Source: Fidelibacterota bacterium
GTDB lineage: Bacteria > Fidelibacterota > UBA8477 > JABMPR01
Length of the DNA: 64,000 nt
Reading direction: 5' to 3'
Assembly (NCBI GenBank): GCA_018650445.1
Contig: JABIFX010000208.1
Coordinates: 140,744 to 204,743 of the forward strand
Below the pieces are notes generated by a model. That model worked only from the letters and a program-made list of their open reading frames with translations, ran no database searches and had not been told where the DNA came from. Numbering within the stretch: position 1 is the stretch's first letter; the number at the start of each line of letters is the position of its first letter. Both the position numbers and the translations under genes were made by a program. Below, one piece after another: positions 36,399 to 46,126 of this stretch.

Positions 36399-37249
36399 TG
36401 TAATGATCTCCCGGTGGTCTTGACAAAAACGTCCTCGAGGCTGGCCTCTCTGCTGTGGATGGTTTCGATGAAATAATTGTTTAAAATGTTTTGGAATGTC
36501 TTGTTGCTACCAAGATTGTCCATGGGAATGGAAATGGTTTCTAGCTTATCACCATCCCGATATTCAAGTTCCAGAAATCTTTGACCATGTTGGAGTTTGA
36601 GTTTTCTGGGAGCATCAATTAGACTGATCTCTCCATCGACAATAAAGGCAACACGATCACACAATGTATCAGCGACATGCATGTCGTGGGTGGTGATGCA
36701 AATGGTGTTACCGCGAGCCTTTTCCTCTAAAATCAACGACTCCATCTTTCGCAAATTGACTGGGTCCAGGCCAGCAGTGGGTTCATCGAGAAAGATCAGC
36801 CTGGGATTGTTCAGCAGGCTTCGACAGAAGTTCAACCGAACCTTCATCCCCTTCGAGTAATCACTCACACGGGTTCTCGCAGCTTCTTCCAGTCCTACCG
36901 CAGCCAGCAGTTCCATTGGATTCCTGGTCATGCCGGTATAAAATTGCGCAAAGAACTCCAGGTTTTCAAGAGCAGTGAACTTGGTATATAAATTGGGCGT
37001 TTCAAAGGCAACGCCAATGGACTCATAAAATTCAGAGTTTAGTTTTTGAAGATCAAGACCATTGACTGAGACTGAACCCCTGAAGTTTTTCAAAATACCG
37101 ATGAGGATTTTTTGAGTTGTGCTTTTTCCCGCGCCGCTGGGACCAAGAAAGCCAAAGATTTCTCCATCATTAATATGAAAATTTAGACCTCGGAGTGTGT
37201 CCTGAGTATTTGAGCCATAAGCGAAGTGAAGATCATTTACCTGAATCAT
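36395..37249 (-). CDS. ABC exporter ATPase
   Basis: 284 residues. Walker A GPSGAGKST, Walker B LIFLDEPTAGLDP, and switch His in TTHDMHVAD. The Q-loop reads FETPNLY, with Glu where Gln is usual, and the signature is YSKGMK instead of LSGGQ. Both are known from drug-type ABC-2 exporters. It heads the three-gene exporter; the ATG lies 22 bases downstream of the stop of the cvfB-like gene on the same strand. It powers export by the two downstream permeases. Confidence 0.9.
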   Translation of the reverse strand: MIQVNDLHFAYGSNTQDTLRGLNFHINDGEIFGFLGPSGAGKSTTQKILIGILKNFRGSVSVNGLDLQKLNSEFYESIGVAFETPNLYTKFTALENLEFFAQFYTGMTRNPMELLAAVGLEEAARTRVSDYSKGMKVRLNFCRSLLNNPRLIFLDEPTAGLDPVNLRKMESLILEEKARGNTICITTHDMHVADTLCDRVAFIVDGEISLIDAPRKLKLQHGQRFLELEYRDGDKLETISIPMDNLGSNKTFQNILNNYFIETIHSREASLEDVFVKTTGRSLQ

Positions 37250-37271
37250 GAGGATTGCCTCATTCTGGATG

Positions 37272-38111
37272 TCAATTATTGTCTAGTAGTTGAATCCCAC
37301 GTGGTTCCAGCTTGATCAGGCGTTTTTTGTACAACGCACCAATTGAACGTTTAAACACTTTTTTACTCAACCCAAATTCACGATAAATAACATCGGGTGG
37401 TGTCTTGTCATTAAAGGGCAGAAAGCCATCATGCTCTTTAAGCAAATCCAGAATCTTTTGACTCGCGGCATCCATGTGCTGTATGCCGGGTTCCTGGAGA
37501 GTTAGATCAATCTTGCCATCCTCACGAATATTTTTGATGTAACCCTCAAGCTGTTGACCCTGTTGCAACGGTTGAAATACTTCATCTTTGAAAAGCAGTC
37601 CCCAATACCCATTCTCGATAATGGCTTTATATCCCAGATCGGTGCGATTTACGATAAACAGATCAACTTTCTCACCTACAGTAAAACTTGGGTTCTCATC
37701 GCTTAAAAATTTATCAAGTTTTGTGCTGGCAGCGATGCGATTACTGACAATGTCAAGATAGGTGTGTACCACATAATGTCGACCTTCGAGAAGTTTATGA
37801 CTCTGCTCGCGAAAGGGAACCAACAGGTCTTTGGGTAGGCCCCAATCCAGAAAGGCACCCATTTCGTTATTATCAATGACCTTCAGGCTGGCAAACTCAC
37901 CCACCATGGTTTTGGGTTTCATGGTAGAGGCGATAATGGTGTCGGTGGAATCAAAGTAGACAAATACCTCAAGCATGTCGTCAACTTTGGTACCGGCGGG
38001 GACTTCACGTTTTGGTAAAAGAATATCACCTAGTTCTTCACCATCCAGATAGATCCCAAAGTCTACTTCTCGCATAACGTAGAGCGTATTCATTCTTCCT
38101 ATTTGAGACAT
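37272..38111 (-). CDS. cvfB: CvfB/YitL-family S1-like RNA-binding protein
   Basis: 279 residues. Three S1-like OB domains are followed by a winged helix, the order known for CvfB: FGIYLDGEELGDILLP..., MGAFLDWGLPKDLLVPFREQ in the second OB, YWGLLFKDEVFQPL in the third, and PPDVIYREFGLSKKVFKRSIGALYKKRL at the C-terminus as the winged helix. CvfB binds RNA and affects virulence-gene expression in Staphylococcus; its function here is inferred only. It lies 99 bases downstream of dtd and 22 bases upstream of the exporter ATPase. Confidence 0.88.
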   Translation of the reverse strand: MSQIGRMNTLYVMREVDFGIYLDGEELGDILLPKREVPAGTKVDDMLEVFVYFDSTDTIIASTMKPKTMVGEFASLKVIDNNEMGAFLDWGLPKDLLVPFREQSHKLLEGRHYVVHTYLDIVSNRIAASTKLDKFLSDENPSFTVGEKVDLFIVNRTDLGYKAIIENGYWGLLFKDEVFQPLQQGQQLEGYIKNIREDGKIDLTLQEPGIQHMDAASQKILDLLKEHDGFLPFNDKTPPDVIYREFGLSKKVFKRSIGALYKKRLIKLEPRGIQLLDNN

Positions 38112-38209
38112 AGAACCCTTTCTTAGTTTGTGGATGAAGTTAAGGATGGGGTAATGGGATGAAACTGGAAACTGGAAATTTGGTGCGATGGCCGCTCAAT
38201 GTCCGGATT

Positions 38210-38665
38210 TTACCGGGGATATTTTACCTTGCTGTCCATAACCAGGGTTACAGGTCCTTCATTCATGATATGAACCTGCATTTCGGTCCCAAACTCGCCC
38301 TTTTCAACTTCAATCCCCTGATGCCAAAGCTGGTCCATAAAGTGTTCATAGAGTGGGATTGCTTTTTCAGGGCGGGCAGCTTTGGTAAAGCCAGGCCTTC
38401 GACCCCGCTTGTAATCAGCTAAAAGCGTAAATTGGGATATAACGAGAGCTTTCCCCTCAACCTCTTTGATGGACAAATTCATCTTTTCGTTTTCATCTTC
38501 GAAGATGCGTAAGCCAACGATTTTATCTGCCAGCCAGTCAGCATCCTGCTGCGAATCATCCTCTGCAACCCCTAAAAAAATGACATAACCGATGTCAATT
38601 TTCCCTCGGGATCGACCAGATATTTTGACTTCACCGCTACCGACTCGTTGAATAACTGCAATCAT
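38210..38665 (-). CDS. dtd: D-aminoacyl-tRNA deacylase (Dtd)
   Basis: 151 residues, the usual length. The two family motifs are clear: SQFTLLAD and NEGPVTLVMD near the C-terminus. Dtd removes D-amino acids (and glycine) mischarged on tRNA. It is 4 bases downstream of dnaE, so likely cotranscribed. Confidence 0.95.
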   Translation of the reverse strand: MIAVIQRVGSGEVKISGRSRGKIDIGYVIFLGVAEDDSQQDADWLADKIVGLRIFEDENEKMNLSIKEVEGKALVISQFTLLADYKRGRRPGFTKAARPEKAIPLYEHFMDQLWHQGIEVEKGEFGTEMQVHIMNEGPVTLVMDSKVKYPR

Positions 38666-38669
38666 GGAG

Positions 38670-41600
38670 CTATTTCAACCAGACGTTTTCATCGCCAAAA
38701 GATTCACGTAAAGTTCTAATAAAGCCTCGGTTTGCAGAAACCCGGGCACTTCTCGCCATCATGATTCTCTCCCGCTTATTACCTTCCCGCAGGTGGAAAA
38801 TCAGAGTGCATGCACCAGAATAGCGTCTGGCCAGAACCTGGGTTTCATCCAAAACATTTCCAGCCAGAAGAGCGGGGTCAAAAGCGATATGAACTTCACG
38901 GGCGTATTCATTTTGACCCTCTTCCAGGGGGATCACCTTGTTCACCAGCACCTTTAAGTCGTCATCACTTCTTTTTGAAACCCGACCTTCCATATAGACC
39001 CTGGAATCATTGGCTATATATTCTTTATACTTTGTAAAGGCATCTGAAAAAGCCAGGGCTTCTATGGATCCGTCAAGACCATTCAGAGTAAAAAATGCCA
39101 TCTGGTTATTGCGTTTATCGTAGTGAATTTTCATCCCTGAGATAATACCGCCAATGCGTACGTCTTGTTCATCCCGAGTTGCAGTCAGATCAATGAGATC
39201 CATATTGGAGAACGCATTGATTTCACTTTCAAAACCATGCAGGGGATGCCCGGTAAGATAGAATCCAATGTACTCACGCTCACGATTGAGCATATCCATG
39301 TTGTTCCAGGCCGGTGCGTCTCCGAGTTCAGGTTCACGGATCATGGCTGAATCACCGCCACCACCAAAGAGATCCGTCTGGTTGGTGTTTTTAAGGGTTT
39401 GAACGCGTTGGCCATGGTAAACCGCATCTTCAACACTGAGGAATTTTTCCCAACGTGTTCCCGGGAGTGAATCCATAGCACCACTACCTACAAGGGCTTC
39501 GACCACACCTTTGTTGGTGCTTTGAGAATCTACACGAGAACAAAAATCAAAGATGGATTCAAAGGGACCATTGTCCAGGCGTTCCTGCATGATGACTTCA
39601 GCAGCTCTGGAGCCGACCTTCTTGATAGCGTTCAGTCCGTAAATAATACTTTTATCATCACCTGGGGCAAAATGAACCATACTGGCATTAACATCAGGTG
39701 GAATCGTTTTGATACCCAGTTTGCGACATTCGGCCAGAAGCATCTGAATCTTTTCAGTATTATCCTTTTCAGAACTCATGTTAGCAGCCAGGAATTCCAC
39801 TGGATAGTGGGTCTTCAGGTAAGCTGTCTGGTAAGCAATGACCGAATACGCCGCTGAGTGACTCTTGTTAAAGCCGTATTCTGCAAACTTTTCAATCAAA
39901 TCCCAGATTTTGCTGGCCAGCTTCTCATTGATATCGTTTTTGCGGGCACCAGAAATGAATTCTTCCTTCATCTCATCCATGAGAGACTTGATTTTCTTAC
40001 CCATGGCTCGGCGCATTAAATCAGCTTTTGAGAGAGAGAAGCCAGCGATTACCGAACCCAGTTGCATAACCTGTTCCTGGTAGACAATAATTCCGTAAGT
40101 TTCCTTTAGAATCTCTTCCATCAAGGGATGCAGCGATGTGACTTTCTGCTCACCATGTTTACGAGCGATAAAGTCATTGATGTTGCCCATGGGACCCGGA
40201 CGATACAGGGCATTCATGGCAAATAAATCTTCAAGGACAGTTGGCTTGAGCTTTTTGAGATATTCTCGCATACCGGTGGATTCAAACTGGAACAGACCAA
40301 TGGTAAGACCGTCTGAAAAGAGTTTATAAACGGCAGGGTCATCCATGGGAATGGTGGCGATATCAATTTCCACACCATGAAACTTCTTAATGAGTTCAAC
40401 TGCCTCCTGGATCACGGTCAAAGTTCTAAGACCGAGGAAGTCAAACTTGATAAGCCCGACATCTTCCAGTGCTTTCATGTCGTACTGGCTGGTTACAGAG
40501 CCGTCCTTGGCAGATTTGTAAAGTGGAATGTAATCTGTGAGTTTTCCTGGAGCGATAACCAGACCAGCAGCATGCTTACCGGCATTACGGTTCATACCCT
40601 CTAATACTTCGGAGTATTCAAATAACTGGGAGTGGACTTCATCCAGTTCGGAAGCCTGTTTCAGCTCTGGGCTTTTCTTCAGGGCCTGGGGCAGTTTAAT
40701 GCCGAGCTCCTCAGGAACCAGTTTTGCAATTCGGTCCGTCTCCTTGATAGGAACTTCCAGGACTCGACCTACATCCCGAATAACTGCACGTGCCTTAAGC
40801 TTATTAAAGGTAATGATCTGGGTAACTGAATCATGCCCAAAGCGGTCACGCATGTAATCAATAACCTCTTCGCGTCTATAATAGCAAAAATCGATATCTA
40901 TATCAGGCATGCTCACACGATCAGGATTCAGAAAGCGCTCAAACAGTAAGTCATATTGAAGGGGATCAAGATCAGTAATACCCAGTGAATAGGCTACCAG
41001 ACTCCCGGCTGCTGAACCACGTCCTGGTCCAACCGGGATGCCTTCTTTTTTGGCATAATTCACAAAGTCATGGGTAATGAGAAAGTATCCAGGGAAACCC
41101 ATCTTCTTAATGACATCAAGCTCATAATCCAGGCGTTCCTTGTAGCGGGTATCGATTTGCTTGACCCGACGTTCCATACCCTCCCAGGTGATTGCATCAA
41201 GGTGATCATTCAGAGAACGACCTTCTGGAATGGGAAATTCAGGCATGTGGTTTACACCGGTTTCCAGCTTGAACTGGCACATTTCATCAATACGTAGTGT
41301 GTTCTCAATGGCTTCTGGAACATCTTTGAAGAGTTCAACCATTTGCTCAGCACTTTTAATGTAAATGTCCTTGGTGTCGTATTTCATGCGATTGGTATCG
41401 CTGACATATTTACCCCGACCAATACAGATCAAGGCATCATGAGCTTTGTGATGTTCAGCGCTGACATAATGAGCATCATTGGTTGCGACGAGAGGAATCC
41501 CTGTATCTTTTGAGACCTTCTGGATGACTTCCCGGGCAATAGCCTCACGTTCAAATTCACGACCCTCGAGGGTGAAGTGTCTTTGCATTTCCAGGAAGAA

Positions 41601-42113
41601 ATTTCCCCGGCCAAAAATTTCATCATATTCGATGGCCTGCTCTTTAGCTCGGTCATAATCTCCGCGACTAGCGTGATATGTGACCTGTCCACTGAGGCAG
41701 GCTGATGTGGCCACCAAACCTTCCGAGTATTTTCTCAAGAGATCTTTATCAACCCTGGGAACGAAGTAAAAACCATCCTGATAAGCCATGGAGGTCAACT
41801 TCATGAGGTTCCGATAACCTGTATTGTTTTTGGCCAGCAGAACCAGGTGGTAAGCCCTCTTTCCTTCAGTGGGTAAACGCTTTTCAGTATGGGGTCCTGG
41901 TGAGACATAAGCTTCCATACCGATAATGGGCTTAATATTTGCTTTTTTGGCTGCCTTGTAGAATTCTACTGCACCAAACATGTTACCATGATCGGTCAGG
42001 GCGAAGCTTTTCATCTCCAGTTCGGAGACCTTAGAAATAATTTGATCTATACGAGCAGCGCCGTCCAGCAGCGAGTAATGGGAGTGATTGTGAAGGTGAA
42101 CGAATTCGGCCAC
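38670..42113 (-). CDS. dnaE: DNA polymerase III alpha subunit (DnaE)
   Basis: 1147 residues, normal for DnaE1. The N-terminal PHP domain begins HLHNHSHYSLLDGA. The polymerase active-site acidic residues are in PDIDIDF near residue 400, followed by the C-family palm and finger segments (GPGRGSAAGSLVAYSLGI just before it). The C-terminal region has the helix-hairpin-helix (YGLNAIKKVG) and an OB fold (VRIGGIISGMKI). It is the replicative polymerase that pairs with beta clamp and epsilon subunits. It is followed by dtd with a 4-base gap and preceded by the UbiA gene on the same strand. Confidence 0.97.
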   Translation of the reverse strand: MAEFVHLHNHSHYSLLDGAARIDQIISKVSELEMKSFALTDHGNMFGAVEFYKAAKKANIKPIIGMEAYVSPGPHTEKRLPTEGKRAYHLVLLAKNNTGYRNLMKLTSMAYQDGFYFVPRVDKDLLRKYSEGLVATSACLSGQVTYHASRGDYDRAKEQAIEYDEIFGRGNFFLEMQRHFTLEGREFEREAIAREVIQKVSKDTGIPLVATNDAHYVSAEHHKAHDALICIGRGKYVSDTNRMKYDTKDIYIKSAEQMVELFKDVPEAIENTLRIDEMCQFKLETGVNHMPEFPIPEGRSLNDHLDAITWEGMERRVKQIDTRYKERLDYELDVIKKMGFPGYFLITHDFVNYAKKEGIPVGPGRGSAAGSLVAYSLGITDLDPLQYDLLFERFLNPDRVSMPDIDIDFCYYRREEVIDYMRDRFGHDSVTQIITFNKLKARAVIRDVGRVLEVPIKETDRIAKLVPEELGIKLPQALKKSPELKQASELDEVHSQLFEYSEVLEGMNRNAGKHAAGLVIAPGKLTDYIPLYKSAKDGSVTSQYDMKALEDVGLIKFDFLGLRTLTVIQEAVELIKKFHGVEIDIATIPMDDPAVYKLFSDGLTIGLFQFESTGMREYLKKLKPTVLEDLFAMNALYRPGPMGNINDFIARKHGEQKVTSLHPLMEEILKETYGIIVYQEQVMQLGSVIAGFSLSKADLMRRAMGKKIKSLMDEMKEEFISGARKNDINEKLASKIWDLIEKFAEYGFNKSHSAAYSVIAYQTAYLKTHYPVEFLAANMSSEKDNTEKIQMLLAECRKLGIKTIPPDVNASMVHFAPGDDKSIIYGLNAIKKVGSRAAEVIMQERLDNGPFESIFDFCSRVDSQSTNKGVVEALVGSGAMDSLPGTRWEKFLSVEDAVYHGQRVQTLKNTNQTDLFGGGGDSAMIREPELGDAPAWNNMDMLNREREYIGFYLTGHPLHGFESEINAFSNMDLIDLTATRDEQDVRIGGIISGMKIHYDKRNNQMAFFTLNGLDGSIEALAFSDAFTKYKEYIANDSRVYMEGRVSKRSDDDLKVLVNKVIPLEEGQNEYAREVHIAFDPALLAGNVLDETQVLARRYSGACTLIFHLREGNKRERIMMARSARVSANRGFIRTLRESFGDENVWLK

Positions 42114-42151
42114 GGTGTATCCTTATTGTGATTCCCCTAAGGGAAAAGCAG

Positions 42152-42985
42152 TTAAAAAGTCTGGCCGAAATATAGAGCGGCGAGACCCACAAAAATATCG
42201 AGTTTTAAGAACAATTGTACTCTGGAGTAATTTTTTTTAATGGGTTTTTTCCACAGAATAAAAGCGAAAACCAGCAGAGGTAGATTTATCCCCAATAGGA
42301 CTATCCAAAGATAGATAATGTTGTAGACACCCAGAGCATAAGGCAAGAGATCAATAACGATGAAAGCAACCATAAGAAAAAGGACCAGATTCAAAGTTTT
42401 GATCTCTCCCCAGACCAGGGGCAGAGTTCGTGCTTTATCCTGGGCATCACCCTCCATATCTTCCAAATCCTTGACTATTTCACGGATGAGTGTGAACCCA
42501 AACGCCAGAGCTGCCATGACCAGGGTGGCCTGAACATTGCTAAAAGCCGTACCGACATAGATGAAGGCCAGTCCCAGCATAAATGAAACGGTCAGATTGC
42601 CAATAAGGGGCTGACGTTTAAAGCAGGCGCTATAGGCAATGAGCGTTGGTATGGAAATGGGACCAGCAATTATGAAGGTCTCTATTGATATAAGCCATGA
42701 GAATAGCATGCCGGCTGCAAAAAGAAAAATGAGGTAAATGCGAGCTTGACCCGCACTCATGACGCCAGAAGGTAGAGGTCGCTCTGGTCTATTTATACGG
42801 TCAATTTCCAGGTCATAAATATCATTAATTATGTTTCCTCCGGCATTAATAGCGATCACCGATAAAATCAAAAACAGAAGATTGCGTGACTGCTCCAATT
42901 CACCCAAAAAAGCTGTGGTTAGAACAACTGCCAGAGTGGCTTGAAGCAGATTCAGAGGTCGGAGAATAGTGATCCAGGGAAGCAT
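42152..42985 (-). CDS. UbiA-family prenyltransferase
   Basis: 277 residues with about eight hydrophobic helices. The first Asp-rich motif reads NIINDIYDLEIDRINRPERPLPSG and the second is VKDLEDMEGDAQDKARTLPL. The pattern, particularly NRPERPLPSG, resembles archaeal-type digeranylgeranylglyceryl phosphate synthase and its FCB-bacterial homologues, more than UbiA for ubiquinone or MenA. The product cannot be fixed without phylogeny. It lies 38 bases upstream of dnaE and is divergent from the enolase-superfamily gene. Confidence 0.85.
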   Translation of the reverse strand: MLPWITILRPLNLLQATLAVVLTTAFLGELEQSRNLLFLILSVIAINAGGNIINDIYDLEIDRINRPERPLPSGVMSAGQARIYLIFLFAAGMLFSWLISIETFIIAGPISIPTLIAYSACFKRQPLIGNLTVSFMLGLAFIYVGTAFSNVQATLVMAALAFGFTLIREIVKDLEDMEGDAQDKARTLPLVWGEIKTLNLVLFLMVAFIVIDLLPYALGVYNIIYLWIVLLGINLPLLVFAFILWKKPIKKNYSRVQLFLKLDIFVGLAALYFGQTF

Positions 42986-43142
42986 GTCTGAAACTACACC
43001 AGAAGCAGACGGGAGGAAGTGAAAAGGCTTGGGCTGAGAAGTGATTCATAGAAGCTGCTTGCGAAAATCAGCCCTAATCATAATTTCGAGCACACTAGTA
43101 TTAAATTCAAATCGTTGACGTTCACAAGCGGGGTGAAAAATT

Positions 43143-44492
43143 ATGAAGATTGATCGCATTGAACTTTATTATGTCAAAATACCTCTAGAAGCAAGTAAGC
43201 CGGGTTTTTTTGCTCAACCGGCCTATTTCAAGCCCAGTTGGATACCTGGGTTTCGGCAATCGGAAGTCAGATTTTATTTGCTAAAACTGGGTACGGACAC
43301 AGGTCTTGAAGGTGTTGCGGCAACTGTGGGTATGGGGCCAGAACGAAGTGGTCTGGGATCGATATTAGGGAACTATCTCATGGGACTTAATCCTCTTGAT
43401 ATTCGCCTGATGAATCAACGAATTCAGGAATTTTCATATATAGGCATGCGTAATGGCTGGATTGATGGCGCTATTTGGGATATTATCGGAAAAAGTCGCA
43501 ATGAGCCACTCTGGAAAGTGTTGGGCGGAAGTGGTGGCCATGTGTCTCCCTATATGTCCACGGGGGCAAACCATGACCATAATCAGGCTAAGAGTCGCGA
43601 ACTCAGCTCCTGGGCCCAGAATCAAGGCTACAAAGGCATCAAACTGAGGGTGAAGAGTCTTGATGTAAATGAGATGGTCGATTATGTAGGAGCTGCCCGT
43701 GATCAGGTGGGTCCAGAGATGAAGATCATGGTGGATGCTAACCAGGGGTGGCCAGTGGATCTCATTGATGAAACACCTAAATGGGATCTGGCAATGGCGC
43801 TAGATTTTGCCAAGAGACTTGAACCCCATGAGGTCTACTGGCTGGAAGAGCCCTTAAACCGTGGTAATTTTGAAGGCCTGGCAGAACTCCGGAAAAACAC
43901 TGCGACTCCCATCGCCGGCGGTGAGTTGAATTCTACCTGGCGAGATTATAAAGCCATGTTGGATCAGGGAAGTTTGGATATATATCAACCAGATGCCGTC
44001 ATGGCAGGTGGCACTTATGCAGGTGGTATAAGCAATGTCTATTGGTTGATTAGAGAGATTCAGAAGCGTAATCATGCAAACCAGACAGATAAAGTTAAGT
44101 TTAGCCCCCACACCTGGACAACAGGTCTGGGTTTCGCCGTGGCGTTACAGTTGGTTGGTGTGATTCCCGAGGAAGAGCGTAGTCTTTTGGAATATCCTCT
44201 GGAGGGAAACTGGACTGCTGATGCCTGGGCTCGCTTTATAAAAGGAGGTTTCCCCAGGGATGATGTTGGTAGAATTAAAATTCCAGATAGCCCTGGTCTG
44301 GGAATAGAAATTGACTGGGATGTGATCCGACGTTTTGGGAAAAGAATCTATAAAGGGACACCTGCCACGGTAGGAATAAGCGCTTTAAGAGATCGTGGAT
44401 TCAAGCAGGCGATGTACTTAAAAAAGAAGAAGCGTGATCAATTCAAGCGATCGGGTAAGGCTGAATTTAGCTTGCCCGAAGCACCCTTTTAA
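43143..44492 (+). CDS. Mandelate racemase/muconate lactonizing enzyme family protein (enolase superfamily)
   Basis: 449 residues. Active-site features of the superfamily: K167-L-R169 in GIKLRV, metal ligands Asp198 (VDANQGW), Glu235-Glu236 (LEEP) and Glu261 (GGEL), and His323 in FSPHTW. A KxR motif and His at the barrel end favour the MR-like group, which includes sugar-acid dehydratases. The protein is about 70 residues longer than most members. GGGGTG precedes the ATG. The next gene is a methyltransferase 30 bases downstream; they may share a transcript. Substrate unknown. Confidence 0.9.
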   Translation: MKIDRIELYYVKIPLEASKPGFFAQPAYFKPSWIPGFRQSEVRFYLLKLGTDTGLEGVAATVGMGPERSGLGSILGNYLMGLNPLDIRLMNQRIQEFSYIGMRNGWIDGAIWDIIGKSRNEPLWKVLGGSGGHVSPYMSTGANHDHNQAKSRELSSWAQNQGYKGIKLRVKSLDVNEMVDYVGAARDQVGPEMKIMVDANQGWPVDLIDETPKWDLAMALDFAKRLEPHEVYWLEEPLNRGNFEGLAELRKNTATPIAGGELNSTWRDYKAMLDQGSLDIYQPDAVMAGGTYAGGISNVYWLIREIQKRNHANQTDKVKFSPHTWTTGLGFAVALQLVGVIPEEERSLLEYPLEGNWTADAWARFIKGGFPRDDVGRIKIPDSPGLGIEIDWDVIRRFGKRIYKGTPATVGISALRDRGFKQAMYLKKKKRDQFKRSGKAEFSLPEAPF

Positions 44493-44522
44493 CGATATAG
44501 AAAAGGAATCAGGTAATCATCA

Positions 44523-45326
44523 ATGAGTGATTTTAAAAAATATACACAAGCCAATCGGGAAGCCTGGAATGAGGCTATGCCCCATCACCAGAAATCCAAT
44601 GCCGACAAATGGGATAACGCCTTTGCTACCCAGGGTTTCTCTGTGATTACCGAGCCGGAACTATCTTTAATTAAGGCTTTGAATATTGAAGGACAGAAGA
44701 TTGCCCATGTTTGTTGCAATAATGGAATTGAACTTATGTCCCTAAAAAATATGGGTGCCGGAGAATGTGTAGGGTTTGACATCTCTGATGAAGCTATCCA
44801 GGAGGCTCAAGGGAGAGCCGCAAAATTTGACATAGCATGTAAGTTTGTTCAAACCGATATCTATGATATCCCAGAGAAGTATCACGATGAGTTTGATATC
44901 GTATATATCAGTATCGGATGCCTTGGATGGATGCCAGGTATTCAGCGCTTCTTTGGTAAGATTGCCTCACTACTCAATGAATCAGGAGAGCTGTTTATTC
45001 ATGAATCTCATCCCTTCTCCGAGATGCTTCCCTCAGACGATCTGGAAAACGTGGATCCGATGAAAATTATTGAGCCTTATTTTAAAAAGGATCCCTACAT
45101 CGATAATGATGGGATCGACTATATTGGAAATACGAGTTATCAATCTAAAACCATGTATTGGTTTGTATGGACTATATCAGACATCATCATGGGTATTATT
45201 GATAATGGATTAAAAGTGCGACATTTTTCTGAATACCCAGATGATATTTCAACACTACATGGCAAGAATCAAGATGCTGGGCCAGACATCCCGCTCAGCT
45301 ATATTTTGATCGCCGAAAAAGAATAA
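44523..45326 (+). CDS. Class I SAM-dependent methyltransferase
   Basis: 267 residues. The SAM-binding region starts with KIAHVCCNNGIELMSLKNMGAGECVGFDIS, a variant of motif I in which CCNNG replaces the usual GxGxG; motif II is DIYDIP. The first 40 residues (NREAWNEAMPHHQ) look like those of small-molecule methyltransferases. No substrate can be named. The next gene, an isoprenylcysteine-methyltransferase-like membrane protein, begins 12 bases downstream. Confidence 0.82.
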   Translation: MSDFKKYTQANREAWNEAMPHHQKSNADKWDNAFATQGFSVITEPELSLIKALNIEGQKIAHVCCNNGIELMSLKNMGAGECVGFDISDEAIQEAQGRAAKFDIACKFVQTDIYDIPEKYHDEFDIVYISIGCLGWMPGIQRFFGKIASLLNESGELFIHESHPFSEMLPSDDLENVDPMKIIEPYFKKDPYIDNDGIDYIGNTSYQSKTMYWFVWTISDIIMGIIDNGLKVRHFSEYPDDISTLHGKNQDAGPDIPLSYILIAEKE

Positions 45327-45338
45327 GAAGACACTACA

Positions 45339-46046
45339 TTGTCAGACATGATTAATTCAATCCATAGATTGATCCATCACATGAGTCATGATTTGTTTGG
45401 AGGACCTCGGGTGCTTGGCTTTAACTGGGTTATCAATTTCCAGAAAGGCATGACCCTTTTCTGGGTGCTTGGCCTGATGCTATTCTACGACAATTATTCT
45501 ATCCAGGCCTGGGTATATCTGGCGTTACATGGTAGTTATGGTATCATATGGGTTCTCAAGGATGTCATTTTTCCTGATATTAAATGGCAAACAAAGATCA
45601 CTTTTGGTGCAGGACTTATTGCCTTCTTAATGGTGCTGGGACCCTATTGGATAGCGCCCTATCTCCTGATATCACCCGTGCTGGGTGAAACCCATGTTGG
45701 TGCGAACTGGATTTGGACAGGCGCTGCGATTTTTATTTATGCAATCGGCCTGGCTCTCATGCTTACAGCAGATGCCCAAAAATTCTACACGTTAAAGCTT
45801 GAAAAGGGTCTCATCACCACCGGGATGTTTCGCTATATCCGACATCCCAACTATCTCGGTGAGATGATGATTTACGGGTCTTTTGCACTCCTGACATGGC
45901 ACTGGATACCCTGGGCGATCTTAGCCTGGGTTTGGTTGGGCTATTTTTCCATTAATATCATCATGAAGGAACGATCCATGTCACGCTATGAAGAATGGGA
46001 CCAGTACAAAAAGCGGTCGTGGTATTTGATTCCTTTTATCTTTTAA
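45339..46046 (+). CDS. Isoprenylcysteine carboxyl methyltransferase (ICMT)-like membrane protein
   Basis: 235 residues from a TTG start at 45339 (an ATG lies at 45348). About five to six helices, then the SAM-binding signature GLITTGMFRYIRHPNYLGEMMIYG and EERxM-like KERSMSRYEEW toward the C-terminus. This fold (ICMT/PEMT/steroid-reductase C-terminal) methylates lipids, isoprenoid or other hydrophobic substrates. It is 12 bases downstream of the soluble methyltransferase and likely cotranscribed. Confidence 0.85.
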   Translation: MSDMINSIHRLIHHMSHDLFGGPRVLGFNWVINFQKGMTLFWVLGLMLFYDNYSIQAWVYLALHGSYGIIWVLKDVIFPDIKWQTKITFGAGLIAFLMVLGPYWIAPYLLISPVLGETHVGANWIWTGAAIFIYAIGLALMLTADAQKFYTLKLEKGLITTGMFRYIRHPNYLGEMMIYGSFALLTWHWIPWAILAWVWLGYFSINIIMKERSMSRYEEWDQYKKRSWYLIPFIF

Positions 46047-46126
46047 AACCAATAGTGATTGTGGCCAGTGATTTTCGTTTAGCCACCTGGTCACTGCCTT
46101 TGGCAGCTTGATTTGAAGTGTATTGT

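Noticed and set aside
38158..38180. Short direct repeat of ACTGGAA between dtd and cvfB
   Set aside because: Too short and only two units; no structural or regulatory support.
46094..46106. Possible terminator hairpin CTGCC-TTT-GGCAG between convergent genes
   Set aside because: Only five base pairs and no U-tract; not convincing.
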